Shown here: positions 54,707-63,253 of the stretch, in pieces
Numbering within the stretch: the stretch's first letter is position 1
Layout of the letters: every line of letters starts with the position of its first letter
Source of the DNA: Pedobacter sp. MR2016-24
GTDB lineage: Bacteria; Bacteroidota; Bacteroidia; Sphingobacteriales; Sphingobacteriaceae
DNA length: 64,000 bases
Reading direction: 5' to 3'
NCBI RefSeq assembly: GCF_026239655.1
Contig: NZ_JAPIVO010000007.1
Span: forward strand, 1 to 64,000
Notes under the pieces: generated by a model
The model's input: only the letters and a program-made list of their open reading frames with translations
What the model was told of the DNA's origin: nothing
Database searches by the model: none
Translations under genes and position numbers: made by a program

Positions 54707-55969
54707 CTATCTTCCAAATAATAACCAGGCGATGATCAGTGTGACAATGACATTGAACAGCTGCGCCAGCAGAAATGCATATAAGGGCTTTTTATTTTCG
54801 TTTTTGAACAGGTCCCTGAAATTGGTTTCCAGTCCGATACTGGTAAATGCCAAAGTAAACCAGGCATTCTGCAGGTTTTTTAAACTATCCTTCACCTGTG
54901 CCACCTGGGTATCAGGCAGGAAGAATGAAAACAAAACAGATGCGGCTAAAAAGGCAAGTACAAACTTTGGAAAGCGTTCCCAGATCACTTTTAAGGTTGG
55001 TTTCTCCCGACTTTCGTCGCCCGCCTCCGTTTTTTTATAGGACCAGTAGATACTGATGGCAAAAGCCGCAATACCGAGCAGTACATTTTGAGAAAACTTA
55101 ACGATGGTACTGATTTTCAGTGCTTCTTCGCCCACCAGACTGCCGGATGCCACAACAGCACCGGTTGTATCAATACTACCACCCAGCCATGCACCGGTTA
55201 CCTGCTGCGGAAAATTAAAGTACGCAGCGATATAAGGCATGAAGATCATCATCGGGATCGCTGTGATCAGCACCATGGAGATGACGTAAGACAGCTTTTT
55301 CGCATCGCCTTTGATGGCGCCTGATGTGGCAATTGCTGCAGAAACGCCACAGATAGATACCGCGCTGGAGATCATCATGGTCAGTTCATCATCCACTTTC
55401 AGCTTTTTACACAGCCAGAAAGCGAAATACCAGACTGAGAGTACCACAACCAGTGCCTGAATGAGTCCGAGTGAACCTGCTTTAAGAATATCCGAGAAGA
55501 TCACCGTGGTACCCAGCAGGACTAATCCGATTTTAACAAACAATTCGGTCGACAAAGTATCGCGGAACCATTGGGGAAGCTTAAAAAAGTTACCGATCAG
55601 GAGTCCGATCACCAGACTGAAAATCACCGCTTCCAGGTTGATGGATTTGATGAATGTATTGCCTGCAAGAACGAGGGCAAAAATAGTCAGTAAATACACT
55701 GCCGGAAAGCCCAGCATGAAATTACGTACAGATTTACCTGTGAGCCATGCCCCGATTGCCCCTATAGTGAGGGTGAACAGGAATTGGATCAGCAGTACCC
55801 GGAGGTTTTTACCATTGAACACATTAGCGCTCAATTCTGCACTGCTGCTCCATTTGTAAACCGGAACAGGCACTACGTAGAGAAAAAGGGCCAGCACGAT
55901 GACTAGTGCGCCGAGGATAACTACGGCCCAATCCTCATGGAGTTGGAAAGATTTGTTTTTTGTGGTCAT
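54707..55969 (-). CDS. YeiH-family putative sulfate exporter (UPF0324)
   Basis: 420 residues, about ten membrane helices. Family pattern: VIGLLIGNFFKLPQWFRDTLSTELFVKIGLVLLGTTVIF, ISSAVSICGVSAAIATSGAIKGDAKKLSYVISMVLI and GAWLGGSIDTTGAVVASGSLVGEEALKISTIVKFSQN. Members are annotated as sulfate exporters, but direct evidence is limited. It fits a pathway in which sulfate is produced by the SoxC-like enzyme. 24 bases after the FAD gene. Confidence 0.9.
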   Translation of the reverse strand: MTTKNKSFQLHEDWAVVILGALVIVLALFLYVVPVPVYKWSSSAELSANVFNGKNLRVLLIQFLFTLTIGAIGAWLTGKSVRNFMLGFPAVYLLTIFALVLAGNTFIKSINLEAVIFSLVIGLLIGNFFKLPQWFRDTLSTELFVKIGLVLLGTTVIFSDILKAGSLGLIQALVVVLSVWYFAFWLCKKLKVDDELTMMISSAVSICGVSAAIATSGAIKGDAKKLSYVISMVLITAIPMMIFMPYIAAYFNFPQQVTGAWLGGSIDTTGAVVASGSLVGEEALKISTIVKFSQNVLLGIAAFAISIYWSYKKTEAGDESREKPTLKVIWERFPKFVLAFLAASVLFSFFLPDTQVAQVKDSLKNLQNAWFTLAFTSIGLETNFRDLFKNENKKPLYAFLLAQLFNVIVTLIIAWLLFGR

Positions 55970-55993
55970 TTTTTTAGGTATTGGTGTGCTATT

Positions 55994-57457
55994 TTATTCA
56001 ATTTTCTGCGGTAAATGAGGAATTTTCATATGAAAGACATCCGCTAATGCCTGTCGCGCGCTGTGGTAACCACACATGCCGTGTACCCCTCCTCCGGGCG
56101 GTGTGGATGAAGAACAGATATAAATTCCTTTAGCTGAAGTCCGGTAAGGCGAGATCCGCAGGGCGGGACGGGTATACAGCTGGGCAAGGTTGATAATGCC
56201 CCCATTGATATCACCGCCAATATAATTGGGATTATAGGCTTCTATCTGCCGGGTGTTCATTACATGTTTATCCAATATCACGTCCTTAAAACCTGGTGCA
56301 AACCTCTCCACCTGGTTTTCTATGGCTGCCGTCATATCTTCATAAGAACCATTGGGTACATGACAGTAAGCCCAGGCCGTATGTTTATCCTCAGGTGCCC
56401 TGGAGGCATCAAATACGCTGGGCTGAGCGAGCAATACAAATGGCTGTTCAGGATGAATATTGGCTGAAGACAGCTTTTCTCCATGTGCAATCTCCCCGAA
56501 AGTATTGCCGATATGAACGGTTCCCGCCTGCCTGGTCTCTTCCGCCGTAAAAGGTATAGGATCAGACAAAGCCCAGTCGACTTTAAAAACACCCATCCCA
56601 TAATCATACTTACGCAACTGGCGCTGATACAGCCATGATAATTTATCTCCTGCGATTTCCAGCAGCTGTTTAGGGGTCACGTCAAGCAGTACGGCATGCG
56701 CAGCAGGTAATTCATCCAGTGTTTTGACCATCAGGCCTGTCTGGATCTTTCCGCCCAGGGAAATGAAATGTGCACCTAAAGCAGCTGCCACTGATGAAGA
56801 ACCGCCTTTTGGAATAGGCCAGCCATGCACATGTCCGACAGCAGAAAGTACCATCCCAATCGCAGCGGTCGTCAGGTTGCTGAGGGGTTGTATCGCATGT
56901 GCAGTCATCCCCGCCCATAAACCTTTTGCCTTTCTGGTGCTGAATTTTCGGGAAATACTTTCGGCGGAGCGCAGTGCTTTGCATCCGAACTGAGCCATCA
57001 GTAAAGGATGGGACGGTATCGTCAGCGGAGAAAGAATATCAGCCACCAGCTTGTCCCAATGTTCCGTGAGCGGGCCAATCAGATCCAGGTAAACCTGCTC
57101 GTCGGCCCCTAAAGATTTTGCCGTTTGTGCGAGCGATCTGGATAATACCGCTGCAGTACCATCATCAAAAGGATGTGCTGCGGCAAAGCCAGGCTGTATA
57201 AATTCCAGTCCCTGTGCAGCAAGCGGTAAAGACTGAAAAAATGGAGATGCCACCGCCATAGGATGAACTGCTGAGCAGATATCATGTCTGAAGCCGGGCA
57301 AAGTGAGTTCGGCAGTTCTTAAACCACCACCAATCTCTGCTTTGCCCTCGATCAGTAACACGCTCAGCCCCGCCTGCTGCATCGTAATCGCTGCTGCCAG
57401 TCCGTTCGGTCCTGATCCTACAATCACCGCATCAAATTCTTTCTGTCCTGCTCCCAT
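55994..57457 (-). CDS. FAD-dependent oxidoreductase, phytoene-desaturase-like
   Basis: 487 residues. Rossmann FAD motif FDAVIVGSGPNGLAAAITMQQAG with the following E/R-type residues (LLIEGKAEIGGGLRTAE), and a C-terminal YIGGDINGGIINLAQLYTRPALRISPYRTSAKGIYICSSSTPPGGGVHGMCGYHSA motif typical of the NAD(P)/FAD-dependent oxidoreductases related to phytoene dehydrogenase. Substrate unknown. In one unit with the DoxX-like and YeiH genes, 17 bases from the upstream gene. Confidence 0.87.
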   Translation of the reverse strand: MGAGQKEFDAVIVGSGPNGLAAAITMQQAGLSVLLIEGKAEIGGGLRTAELTLPGFRHDICSAVHPMAVASPFFQSLPLAAQGLEFIQPGFAAAHPFDDGTAAVLSRSLAQTAKSLGADEQVYLDLIGPLTEHWDKLVADILSPLTIPSHPLLMAQFGCKALRSAESISRKFSTRKAKGLWAGMTAHAIQPLSNLTTAAIGMVLSAVGHVHGWPIPKGGSSSVAAALGAHFISLGGKIQTGLMVKTLDELPAAHAVLLDVTPKQLLEIAGDKLSWLYQRQLRKYDYGMGVFKVDWALSDPIPFTAEETRQAGTVHIGNTFGEIAHGEKLSSANIHPEQPFVLLAQPSVFDASRAPEDKHTAWAYCHVPNGSYEDMTAAIENQVERFAPGFKDVILDKHVMNTRQIEAYNPNYIGGDINGGIINLAQLYTRPALRISPYRTSAKGIYICSSSTPPGGGVHGMCGYHSARQALADVFHMKIPHLPQKIE

Positions 57458-57474
57458 TATTTCGCTGTTCCCAT

Positions 57475-58992
57475 TTAATATTTTCCTGCGTTCAGTTGAC
57501 CAGGTTTTAAGGCATATTTTTTATCCAGACGCCGGAGCACAACGTATACCGAGTCCTTATGCTCATCCACTCCACTGAGTACAACTTCTTTACCATCTGT
57601 TGTCCTATAGTTCAATACCATCGTATTCCTGTCCGTTTCCTGGGCACGTTCACTCGTAATCCCTTTCTTTCTCCTGCCGGTGAGTCCATCAGGCTCCAGC
57701 AGTTCATATTCCTGCTGATCTGATAAAAAGTTTTTATAGGTACTTTTCTTCTTTTTCAACGAAGTCTTAGCTGCCAGCGCAAATTCATTCGCTCCCCTGT
57801 TTTTATCCTGGAGATACAATACCTGGTTGACCGTATCTGCTTCATAATAAAAAACCCGTCTGCCACCGGCAACTCCTGCCAGTTCGAACGTACGGTTAAT
57901 ATCCCGCATTGGCGAACCGCCACCGTTGGAAAGGTCGAGCACCACAGGCTTATGCTGCTTAAAGCTGAGGGTGGTCCATTTTTCAAAGGTTACATCCTGC
58001 CACCTGAGACTGTCCTGCGGACTATAAGGTATGCTGACATTGTTGAGCCTGAATTCTTTCACCTGGTAATACCCCCTCAGCTTAGCAATACCTTTTGCTG
58101 CCGGCTGTTTGTAGGGGTCATAAATAAAGTTGTTGAGCTGGACATAGAAAAATACAAAAAGGAATAAAACAATGACACCCGTTTTGAGAAAGATGCGCGT
58201 AAGTTGCAGCCAGCGTTGCTGAAGCTGAATATTAAAATTAACAGGAATAGTATAACGTTCCCTGATCAACAGGTTATAAATTTTAGGAATGTCCTTCGCA
58301 ATCAGGAATGCCGCAAAGAGCACAAAATAGGAACTGTAAACATGTACACCGCCATCATAAGCGAAATTCACATACACAATATCGCCCAATGCGCCGAATA
58401 AGATAATTGCACCCAGCGTAGCCGTTTTGCGGAAAAAGAGTAAAACTCCTGCGCTAAGCTCCACAACTCCTGCAAATACCTGGTACCATGGCACAATACT
58501 GATCGAAAGCCAGTAAATTTTCTGTGCGGTCAGATCACCAAAATTGGTATTTAATATACCCGTCGACGGATAGGGCATTTGTACCGGCAATACCTTTGTA
58601 AAGGCAAAACCAATGATCCCGATAGCCGCCCTGTACCTGATGATGACCGTTAACCAGTAATATAATACATTATACTCGTTCCTCTTTTTATCGGCCAGCG
58701 ACCAGATAGTGCCACCGATAATCGCTGCCACAAGGAGAATCAGCCAGTCGGCATAACCGTAATAACCAGCCCCCCGGGTGAGTGAAGGCTGAAAACGGGC
58801 AATATCATATAAATCTCTGTAATGCAGACTTGTCCAGTCGAACGTAAACACCTGTGTATACCAGCCCGGATTTTCGGGGATGGACATCAGGATAAAAAAT
58901 ATAAAAGAGATACGGAACAATACCTTTTGATAAGGCTTCCAGATCAAAGGTGGCTGGCTGTACGCATCAGCCGTTATGTTTGTGGCAGACAT
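57475..58992 (-). CDS. DoxX-like membrane protein with soluble C-terminal domain, copy 1
   Basis: 505 residues. About seven helices in residues 20-290 (RISFIFFILMSIPENPGWY, IWSLADKKRNEYNVLYYWLTVIIRYRAAIGIIGFAFTKVLP, YQVFAGVVELSAGVLLFFRKTATLGAIILFG). The last segment resembles DoxX/DoxD, subunits of thiosulfate:quinone oxidoreductase in some organisms. The C-terminal extracytoplasmic domain (WQDVTFEKWTTLSFKQHKPVVLDLS) is unknown. A paralogue is encoded 12 bases upstream. Confidence 0.72.
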   Translation of the reverse strand: MSATNITADAYSQPPLIWKPYQKVLFRISFIFFILMSIPENPGWYTQVFTFDWTSLHYRDLYDIARFQPSLTRGAGYYGYADWLILLVAAIIGGTIWSLADKKRNEYNVLYYWLTVIIRYRAAIGIIGFAFTKVLPVQMPYPSTGILNTNFGDLTAQKIYWLSISIVPWYQVFAGVVELSAGVLLFFRKTATLGAIILFGALGDIVYVNFAYDGGVHVYSSYFVLFAAFLIAKDIPKIYNLLIRERYTIPVNFNIQLQQRWLQLTRIFLKTGVIVLFLFVFFYVQLNNFIYDPYKQPAAKGIAKLRGYYQVKEFRLNNVSIPYSPQDSLRWQDVTFEKWTTLSFKQHKPVVLDLSNGGGSPMRDINRTFELAGVAGGRRVFYYEADTVNQVLYLQDKNRGANEFALAAKTSLKKKKSTYKNFLSDQQEYELLEPDGLTGRRKKGITSERAQETDRNTMVLNYRTTDGKEVVLSGVDEHKDSVYVVLRRLDKKYALKPGQLNAGKY

Positions 58993-59004
58993 CTTATAAA
59001 AAAA

Positions 59005-60366
59005 TTAAAGTTTCAAACTACCTCTGCGCCCCTTTTCGGAAGCCTTGAGTAAATATATCTTATGGTTCTTTTGAAGGATCGCTGCTACTGCTTTACCATT
59101 CACATTACCTTTAAGAATGACGGTCGAATCTGGCTGAAGTGCATAAGACAGCTGGCCGGCATTTTCCCCGGAATGGGTCAGATCCTTCAGGATCAGCACC
59201 TTTTTAACGGTATCAGCCTGATAGCTGTAATAGTGGCGGCCTGTTGTGGCGGTCGACTCAAAAGCGTCCCCTCCATCCTGCGCAGGAATCCCTTCCCTGT
59301 TATCATTTACAGGCGAATAATAGGTATTGATCTTAATACTGAGTGTAGCCCATTTTTCAAAAACCACATCCTGCCAAATGGTATCGATCAAAGAAGCAGG
59401 TAAAACACGTCCATCCACACTAAAACTATTAACCGTATACAATCCAGCCAGTCCTTTCAGTCCGGGTGATGTGCTGAAATGATAATTGCCCCTTACCGCT
59501 GAACGGTAAACGCCAATGCCATAAAAAACTACAAAAACCAGGACTACAATGGATTTGAGGCCCAAACGCAGTTTTTTCGCCCTGCCGCTCCACTGAACAG
59601 GAACGACTACCGGTGCAACTGGTTTAGCTAAGATGAGCAGGTTGATAATTTGTTCTGCATAATACGCAACAATAAACAAAGCCAGTATCACGAGATAAAA
59701 GCTATATACCACGTCTCCACCCTCATAGGCCAGATTTGACATGAAAACATTGCCCGTAAAGAAGACGATAATAATTGCACCAACCGGAGCTGTTTTCCTG
59801 AACAGCAGGAACAGACCTGCCAGTAATTCTATTGCTCCCAGAAAGGATTGATAGCCCGGAACAATACCCAGACTCAGCGAAAAAAGCCTCCAGCTGGTGA
59901 AATCACCATAAGGTGTATTTAAACTGCTGACAGAAGGATAAGGTGCCTGCAGTGCGAACAATTTCAGCCATCCGTAAGCGATCACCGCAACCGCCAGCCG
60001 GTAGCGCACCAAAACAAGCAAATAATAATAAAGCCTTGCATAATTAACACGCTGTTTATCCCTCAACGACCACACTAAGCCGCCCACGAGGGCCAGTAAA
60101 AAGATAAAACCCCAGTCGGCAAAACCCGCCTGTCTCCAATCCTGCGCAGCATAATCTGAACTCGTAAATTGTGGTGTATACTTAGCGATATTGAAAATAT
60201 CCCTGAAGCTCAGGTGGAGCCAGTCTATCCCCAGCAGGTGCCGGTAATATTTCCAGTCCAGCGGTACCGCCTGTAAAAAGAAATAGATAAAACTTATCCT
60301 GAAAAGTACTTTTTGCCATCCCTTCCATTCAGCGCCTGTAAGCTCAGGCTGATCTATTGTTGCCAT
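59005..60366 (-). CDS. DoxX-like membrane protein with soluble C-terminal domain, copy 2
   Basis: 453 residues, paralogous to the gene downstream (LFRISFIYFFLQAVPLDWKYY, WSLRDKQRVNYARLYYYLLVLVRYRLAVAVIAYGWLKLF, QSFLGAIELLAGLFLLFRKTAPVGAIIIVFF, and C-terminal DTIWQDVVFEKWATLSIK). The shared duplication points to a heterodimeric membrane complex. It is the first gene of the sulfur-linked operon and is preceded by the cysteine-rich leader ORF. Confidence 0.72.
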   Translation of the reverse strand: MATIDQPELTGAEWKGWQKVLFRISFIYFFLQAVPLDWKYYRHLLGIDWLHLSFRDIFNIAKYTPQFTSSDYAAQDWRQAGFADWGFIFLLALVGGLVWSLRDKQRVNYARLYYYLLVLVRYRLAVAVIAYGWLKLFALQAPYPSVSSLNTPYGDFTSWRLFSLSLGIVPGYQSFLGAIELLAGLFLLFRKTAPVGAIIIVFFTGNVFMSNLAYEGGDVVYSFYLVILALFIVAYYAEQIINLLILAKPVAPVVVPVQWSGRAKKLRLGLKSIVVLVFVVFYGIGVYRSAVRGNYHFSTSPGLKGLAGLYTVNSFSVDGRVLPASLIDTIWQDVVFEKWATLSIKINTYYSPVNDNREGIPAQDGGDAFESTATTGRHYYSYQADTVKKVLILKDLTHSGENAGQLSYALQPDSTVILKGNVNGKAVAAILQKNHKIYLLKASEKGRRGSLKL

Positions 60367-60548
60367 TTCAATATTGATTAATGGATCACCTGCTGTAATC
60401 CCTGCCGTAATTTCTGTTGTTGATTTGACCTGTTTGATGGCATGCTGATAAAATCAGGACATAGCCCTGCACTCCGCTATTTCAGCGCTAAACCATAAAC
60501 AGAAAAATAGTAATGATACCTATCTGGAGATACCTATGCTGAAGAACA
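60367..60548 (-). other. Leader segment between the Cys-rich ORF and the first operon gene
   Basis: 182 bases without a gene. If the leader ORF works by attenuation, alternative hairpins should lie here. I can see some inverted repeats but no clear terminator with a T-run. Confidence 0.35.
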
Positions 60549-60632
60549 TCAGCAACAACAAAAAGAACAACAACAGTACACAGATCTGTGTTGAAAGAGC
60601 GTAACATTAAGCTTAAGTAATTGTGCTTCCAT
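60549..60632 (-). CDS. Short ORF ending in six cysteines, candidate leader peptide
   Basis: 27 residues. ATG at 60632, stop TGA at 60551-60549. It begins MEAQLLKLNVTLFQHRSVY and ends CCC-SF-CCC, coded by six TGT/TGC codons just before the stop. Too short and Cys-dense for an enzyme; such ORFs act as cysteine-sensing leaders in other bacteria, where ribosomes stall when Cys-tRNA is scarce. It lies 182 bases before the sulfur-linked operon, downstream of a clear promoter. Confidence 0.65.
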   Translation of the reverse strand: MEAQLLKLNVTLFQHRSVYCCCSFCCC

Positions 60633-60688
60633 AGTGGTTCAAAGGGTAATGATTACAATTTGATCTGGCGGTACATCCCGCTAAACCG

Positions 60689-60731
60689 TGGTTCTGGAAC
60701 CAAATATAGAAGAATAATTAAGAACATACAA
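60689..60731 (-). promoter_or_regulatory. Promoter and palindrome ahead of the Cys-rich leader
   Basis: On the minus strand TATATTTG (60708-60701) fits the Bacteroidota -7 consensus, and TTG (60731-60729) lies 20 bases upstream as a -33 element. The palindrome TGGTTC-TG-GAACCA (60689-60702) overlaps the end of the -7 box and the expected start site, a likely repressor operator. Confidence 0.65.
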
Positions 60732-60884
60732 TTAATTCTACTAAATAAGTAGTATTAATATGAAATACGTATAAAATGTCTGGTTACACAGACCCGGATG
60801 CATCATTACCACAGGTAATTATTTTATGATAATTATGCATGCCTGGCCCTCTAAAACCTGGCACTGTACAGGTATGCAATACGC

Positions 60885-60970
60885 AAAAAAAGGCTTGTGT
60901 TAAATTTCGACCTGCAAGATTTTGCCCTTCAGCAAAATGTTGAGACGAAATTTAACACAAGCCTTTTTTT
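60885..60970. terminator. Perfect-stem terminator with the conserved core repeat
   Basis: Arms 60885-60909 (ending ...gtgttaaatttcg) and 60946-60970 are perfectly complementary over about 24 bp, with A-runs on the left and T-runs on the right. The loop (60910-60945) is the core: acctgcaagattttgccc, then ttcagcaaaatgttgaga. It lies 36 bases after the DUF1269 stop. Confidence 0.85.
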
Positions 60971-61006
60971 ATTCTTAATCGTCAGCAAGCAGCTTACAAT
61001 AAATTA

Positions 61007-61789
61007 TTACCTGTTCTCCTTCAACTGTGCTAACCTGGCTTTTTGTTCTGCTATACGACTTTCCAGCCTGTCATGCTTCTCTTTATCATGCAACACCTTA
61101 TCTACACCGCGATCCAGATGATGGTGATGCTGATCCACCCACTCCGTATACTGACGCTCCTGGTGTTCATTCTTACCATTAAACTTATCCAGTAATGACT
61201 CCCTTTTAATCTTTAACAGCAGCAACTTCTCATTCCATGCAGATTTATCATTCTCGTCCGCTCCCAGATATCCGGTCTCCGCATCAACAATTTCCGCATT
61301 TACCTGGTCAAGTTCTGACTGTGCATGAACAAATACATCATCATTAATCGGCATCCGGTATATATCAGTCGTAAACGGCTGCAACGCTGTATCTACAGGT
61401 GTTTCCCAATCTTCCCAAACATGCGCCACCAGAACAGATCCGCCAGCAGGGATATTTTCAGAAACCCGGTCCAGGTAGTCTGAAACTCCTTCTGCCCTGA
61501 CTGTATCTCCCGCAGCACCGGCAACCATTCCCGCTCCGATACCCACCAGGAAACCCAATGGTCCGGCCAGCAGACCAATCAGACCACCAATAATACCTCC
61601 CCCGATTGCACTATAACCTTCCGCCTGGTCTTTAGCAGAGCGAATAGCCACACTGCCGCTGGCATCTTTGCTTAAGACATATGTTTCGCCCAGAGAGATA
61701 TCCTGCCCGGCTGCTAATTCCTGAATTGCCTTTAACCCTTTAAATGCATCTGTTTCATTGAGAAACAAAGCCTGAATCATTTTTTCCAT
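61007..61789 (-). CDS. DUF1269-like protein with a glycine-rich membrane hairpin
   Basis: 260 residues. N-terminal alpha/beta part (QALFLNETDAFKGLKAIQELAA), then a Gly-rich hydrophobic hairpin (GGGIIGGLIGLLAGPLGFLVGIGAGMVAGAAGD, about 64-97), then a regulator-like strand (PAGGSVLVAHVWED), and a long charged C-terminal coiled coil (KNEHQERQYTEWVDQHHHHLDRG). DUF1269 proteins are stress-related membrane-associated proteins of unknown role. Solitary gene. Confidence 0.72.
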   Translation of the reverse strand: MEKMIQALFLNETDAFKGLKAIQELAAGQDISLGETYVLSKDASGSVAIRSAKDQAEGYSAIGGGIIGGLIGLLAGPLGFLVGIGAGMVAGAAGDTVRAEGVSDYLDRVSENIPAGGSVLVAHVWEDWETPVDTALQPFTTDIYRMPINDDVFVHAQSELDQVNAEIVDAETGYLGADENDKSAWNEKLLLLKIKRESLLDKFNGKNEHQERQYTEWVDQHHHHLDRGVDKVLHDKEKHDRLESRIAEQKARLAQLKENR

Positions 61790-62012
61790 TGTATATAAAT
61801 GTTAAATAACATCCATATAAGCAGAAAAGGGGTCTCTTTGTTTGCGGGATCTGTACATTTCGCCGGTAATCAGTTGAATTTTAGCCCTGTGAAAATAAGC
61901 GTTCGTCCTCCTAATCCTATACGTTCGTGTAATGAAACAGGCCCTTCGTGTAAAATATTTTTTTATTGAAATACCATGCTATAACTTTAATACCATCACC
62001 AAATTTATAAAT

Positions 62013-62258
62013 ATGATGAGATACTTAGCCATAAACATCAACAGTAAATTAGACCAGGAATGGTTTTACAGATGCCATTCTGTATTGGAATGCTACAATT
62101 ATTTTGACCGGTTAGGTCCGGGACACGGTCCGAGAGCAGCTATCTTTGACGTCGTGATGAATAACTTTTTATGGGTTGCAGAAGCGCAGCTGGATAACAT
62201 GGTACAGCTGAACGCAATTGTGTTTGGCGCGATTAAGGATTCGAAAGTAAGAAATTAG
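62013..62258 (+). CDS. Small hypothetical protein, 81 residues
   Basis: Not recognised. Starting at the ATG at 62013 gives MMRYLAININSKLDQEWFYRC; a start at 61932 would add residues of no coding look. Contains GPGHGPRAAIFDVVMNNFLWVAEAQL. No signal peptide. Placed convergently with the small Cys/Lys-rich gene. Confidence 0.45.
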   Translation: MMRYLAININSKLDQEWFYRCHSVLECYNYFDRLGPGHGPRAAIFDVVMNNFLWVAEAQLDNMVQLNAIVFGAIKDSKVRN

Positions 62259-62271
62259 GGCGTTGTAGTTC

Positions 62272-62391
62272 CTAGCCAAGCGGACAATTTTTACATCGCT
62301 TACCCCTTTTGTACTTTTCACAGCAAGTCTTTTTCTTTTTAGACTTATCGTCGTGTTTCGACTTCTTCTTATCTCCCGATTTATTTCCCAC
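62272..62391 (-). CDS. 39-residue Lys-rich protein with a Cys cluster, GTG start
   Basis: GTG at 62391 to TAG at 62274-62272. Residues 1-21 are extremely basic and Lys-rich (GNKSGDKKKSKHDDKSKKKK). The remainder TCCEKYKRGKRCKNCPLG holds four cysteines spaced CC-x8-C-x2-C, a possible metal-binding knuckle. I recall similar short proteins in Sphingobacteriales, but cannot check this here. Confidence 0.6.
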   Translation of the reverse strand: MGNKSGDKKKSKHDDKSKKKKTCCEKYKRGKRCKNCPLG

Positions 62392-62416
62392 GCTCTTATT
62401 TTTTATTTAGTGATCA

Positions 62417-63103
62417 TCAGATCACTAATTGAATCTGCTTAAACCATTTATCATGGATGGTCTGGTACGTTCCATTCGCCATCAGCAGCTCCAGTTTAGC
62501 ATTAATTTCATTTTTCAGTTCAACATCCCCTTTTTTCATCGCAATTGCATAATTCGACTCCGTTTCGGGCATAAACATACCTATGTGAAGTGAGGGATGT
62601 TTTTTCAGGAAACCTCCTGCAATTGGCGAATCATCTATCAGTACATCTATCCTGCCTGCCAGTAATTTCTGGTATAATTCGTTATTTGTTTCAGCATGAA
62701 CGGTTACATTTCCCGGAAATTGTGCCATCACATACTTTTCTGCTTCAGTAGCTGTCCTGATGCCTATCTTTTTGCCCTGAAAGCTTTTGATATCCGTTAA
62801 AATATTTCCTTTTTTGATGACCGCACAGAGTTGGAAAGCCAGATAAGGTTTACTGAATTCCAGGATCATCTGGCGCGATGTGGTCATGGTAACGGCGGAA
62901 CAGATCATGTCAAGCTCTCCTTTATAAAGCTTTTCCAGTATATCTGCCCACAATGAAACTTCATAATGTAATTCAAGATCCAGCAATGCTGACAATTCTT
63001 TGATCAGATCTACCTCGAACCCTTCAAATAAATCAGAATTATAATCGCTGTGCATAGGAAAGGGAGCGGCAGAATCTAATCCTATTTTTAGTGTATGTTT
63101 CAT
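62417..63103 (-). CDS. Amino-acid-type periplasmic-binding protein fold without signal peptide
   Basis: 228 residues. Type II PBP of the polar amino acid group: KIGLDSAAPFPMHS, GFEVDLIKELSALLDLELHYEV, DMICSAVTMTTSRQMILEFSKPYL and GKKIGIRTATEAEKYV. Unlike transport binding proteins it starts directly with the first strand and has no signal peptide or membrane anchor, so it should be cytoplasmic. No permease or ATPase gene is adjacent. It may be a ligand sensor or an enzyme-like relative. Confidence 0.8.
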   Translation of the reverse strand: MKHTLKIGLDSAAPFPMHSDYNSDLFEGFEVDLIKELSALLDLELHYEVSLWADILEKLYKGELDMICSAVTMTTSRQMILEFSKPYLAFQLCAVIKKGNILTDIKSFQGKKIGIRTATEAEKYVMAQFPGNVTVHAETNNELYQKLLAGRIDVLIDDSPIAGGFLKKHPSLHIGMFMPETESNYAIAMKKGDVELKNEINAKLELLMANGTYQTIHDKWFKQIQLVI

Positions 63104-63253
63104 TTAATAAAGTTTACCTTGTTTTTATCTCATATCCGGGAAGAACCAGCTTAAAAAAACACCCAACCGTGCTTTTTAAGCTTAATTTAAGGAATGATTT
63201 TCACAATTGCGGCAAGATATAGATTTAAGATGACGATTAAAGTCAAAATTTAA

